Positions 63,498 to 64,000 of a stretch of 64,000 bases of DNA are shown in pieces (the first letter of the stretch is position 1; each line of letters begins with the position of its first letter). The notes beneath the pieces are model-generated. The model did not search any database. It saw nothing but the letters and a program-made list of their open reading frames with translations, and was not told the DNA's origin. This DNA is from Chryseolinea lacunae. GTDB lineage: Bacteria; Bacteroidota; Bacteroidia; Cytophagales; Cyclobacteriaceae. Location of the stretch: the NCBI RefSeq assembly GCF_016735595.1, contig NZ_JAERRB010000003.1, forward strand, positions 485,401 to 549,400, given 5' to 3'. The position numbers were made by a program, and so were the translations under genes.

Positions 63498-64000
63498 TTA
63501 GTCTTGTTGCATCATTTTCGCTTCGATCGACTGTGTTGTGTGGGGCACAGCGATGAGGCGTTCTTTGGGGATGAGTTTGCCCGTGACAGAGCAAATTCCA
63601 TAGGTTCCGTTCTTGATTCTCACCAGCGCGTTTTCGAGGTTGGTGATGTATTTCTGCTGGCGTGCGGCCAGTTGGCTCAGGTTTTCTTTTTCTGCTGTTT
63701 CGGCGCCGTCTTCCAGCACTTTCGTGTTTCCACCCGAGGTGGCGTCGGTGCCCTCGTCGTTGTTACGATTCAGGGTTTCTTTCAGGATGCGATATTCGTC
63801 GCGGGCTTTGTCGAGCTTCTTGTTGATGAGCGCTTCAAATTCCTTCAACTCGTCTTCGGAATAACGTGTCCGGTCGTCGCCGGTCGTTGATTTCGGTTGC
63901 TTATGCGCAATAGGTCTCTGATTTGGCACAGGAAAAATGTTTAATTGTGGCGGTGCCGGCTTCGTTACAACCGGAGCGGGTTTTGGTGTTGCCGGCCTTT
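63498..64000 (-). CDS. DksA/TraR-like protein, 5' partial, zinc cysteines lost
   Basis: The frame runs to the window end without a stop, so the gene starts outside. The visible part ends with the DksA/TraR C-terminal fold (YSEDELKEFEALINKKLDKA coiled coil, then NGTYGICSVTGKLIPKERL). Upstream of a GTG at 63929 the frame stays open and encodes a Pro/Ala-rich segment (PATPKPAPVVTKPAPP). Of the four zinc cysteines of typical family members only one (in GICSVTGK) remains; the second pair is replaced in HTTQSIEAK. It may bind RNA polymerase without zinc. Confidence 0.82.
   Translation of the reverse strand, partial: RPATPKPAPVVTKPAPPQLNIFPVPNQRPIAHKQPKSTTGDDRTRYSEDELKEFEALINKKLDKARDEYRILKETLNRNNDEGTDATSGGNTKVLEDGAETAEKENLSQLAARQQKYITNLENALVRIKNGTYGICSVTGKLIPKERLIAVPHTTQSIEAKMMQQD

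Overview
The window looks like a chromosomal segment of a Bacteroidota bacterium, most likely order Cytophagales. The taxonomic reasoning rests on several independent signs: gldE and gldD gliding genes beside ssb and mutY, TonB-dependent receptor architecture with an N-terminal carboxypeptidase-regulatory-like domain, OmpA/PD40/TPR envelope proteins, a 29-residue AURKAIP1/COX24-like ribosomal protein beside rng, and repeated promoter elements of the Bacteroidota type (TAnnTTTG, sometimes with an upstream TTTG). I see no phage, plasmid, complete insertion sequence or CRISPR array. Coding density is high and base composition is even, apart from a short gene-free stretch near 54.1-54.5 kb.

Layout. 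1-5.9 kb: 3' part of a SNF2-type helicase, a PD40 propeller protein, DoxX, an LpxL-like acyltransferase and an SDR. 5.9-11.9 kb: three consecutive DUF3857/transglutaminase-like secreted proteins on the minus strand, two of which have lost the catalytic Cys and His. 11.9-15.4 kb: radA, a UPF0316 membrane protein and two poorly known proteins. 15.4-22.5 kb (minus): GH3-like enzyme, lptB, recJ and a collagen-like secreted protein in one tight run, then a SPOR protein and fumC. 22.7-28.0 kb: 2H phosphoesterase, PLP deaminase-like enzyme, radical SAM protein, GAF histidine kinase and M20 dipeptidase. 28.1-32.4 kb: lipoprotein, gldD, gldE, ssb, mutY. 32.5-36.3 kb: HU, TPR protein, small ribosomal protein, rng, and mutM convergent to them. 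36.3-36.6 kb: a gene-free stretch with a 25-bp inverted repeat. 36.6-39.8 kb: serine hydrolase, frr-pyrH and a biotin carrier protein. 39.95-42.7 kb: promoter, TPP riboswitch, TonB-dependent receptor and terminator. 42.8-51.2 kb: metallopeptidase, acyl-CoA dehydrogenase, a basic secreted protein, purM, an RNA methyltransferase, mutS and a DEAD-box helicase. 51.4-54.1 kb: two fatty acid desaturases flanking an ECF-type sigma factor, with a cluster of palindromic sites between the divergent promoters. 54.5-59.2 kb: OmpA/PD40 protein, a conserved hypothetical, and two linked iron-sulfur proteins. 59.3-64 kb: tRNA-Phe with promoter and terminator, a histidine kinase, a pseudouridine synthase with five 78-bp tandem repeats, scpB, and a DksA/TraR-like protein running off the window end.

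How the parts fit. Most genes are housekeeping: DNA repair (radA, recJ, mutY, mutM, mutS, ssb), translation (frr, small ribosomal protein, tRNA, rRNA modification), envelope biogenesis (lptB, LpxL-like, OmpA, SPOR) and central metabolism (fumC, purM, pyrH). The most interesting regulatory units are the TPP-riboswitch-controlled outer-membrane receptor, predicted to import thiamine or a precursor, and the desaturase/sigma-factor locus, which may couple membrane lipid state to transcription. Several genes appear to be transcribed from promoters placed so close to the start codon that leaderless mRNAs are expected.
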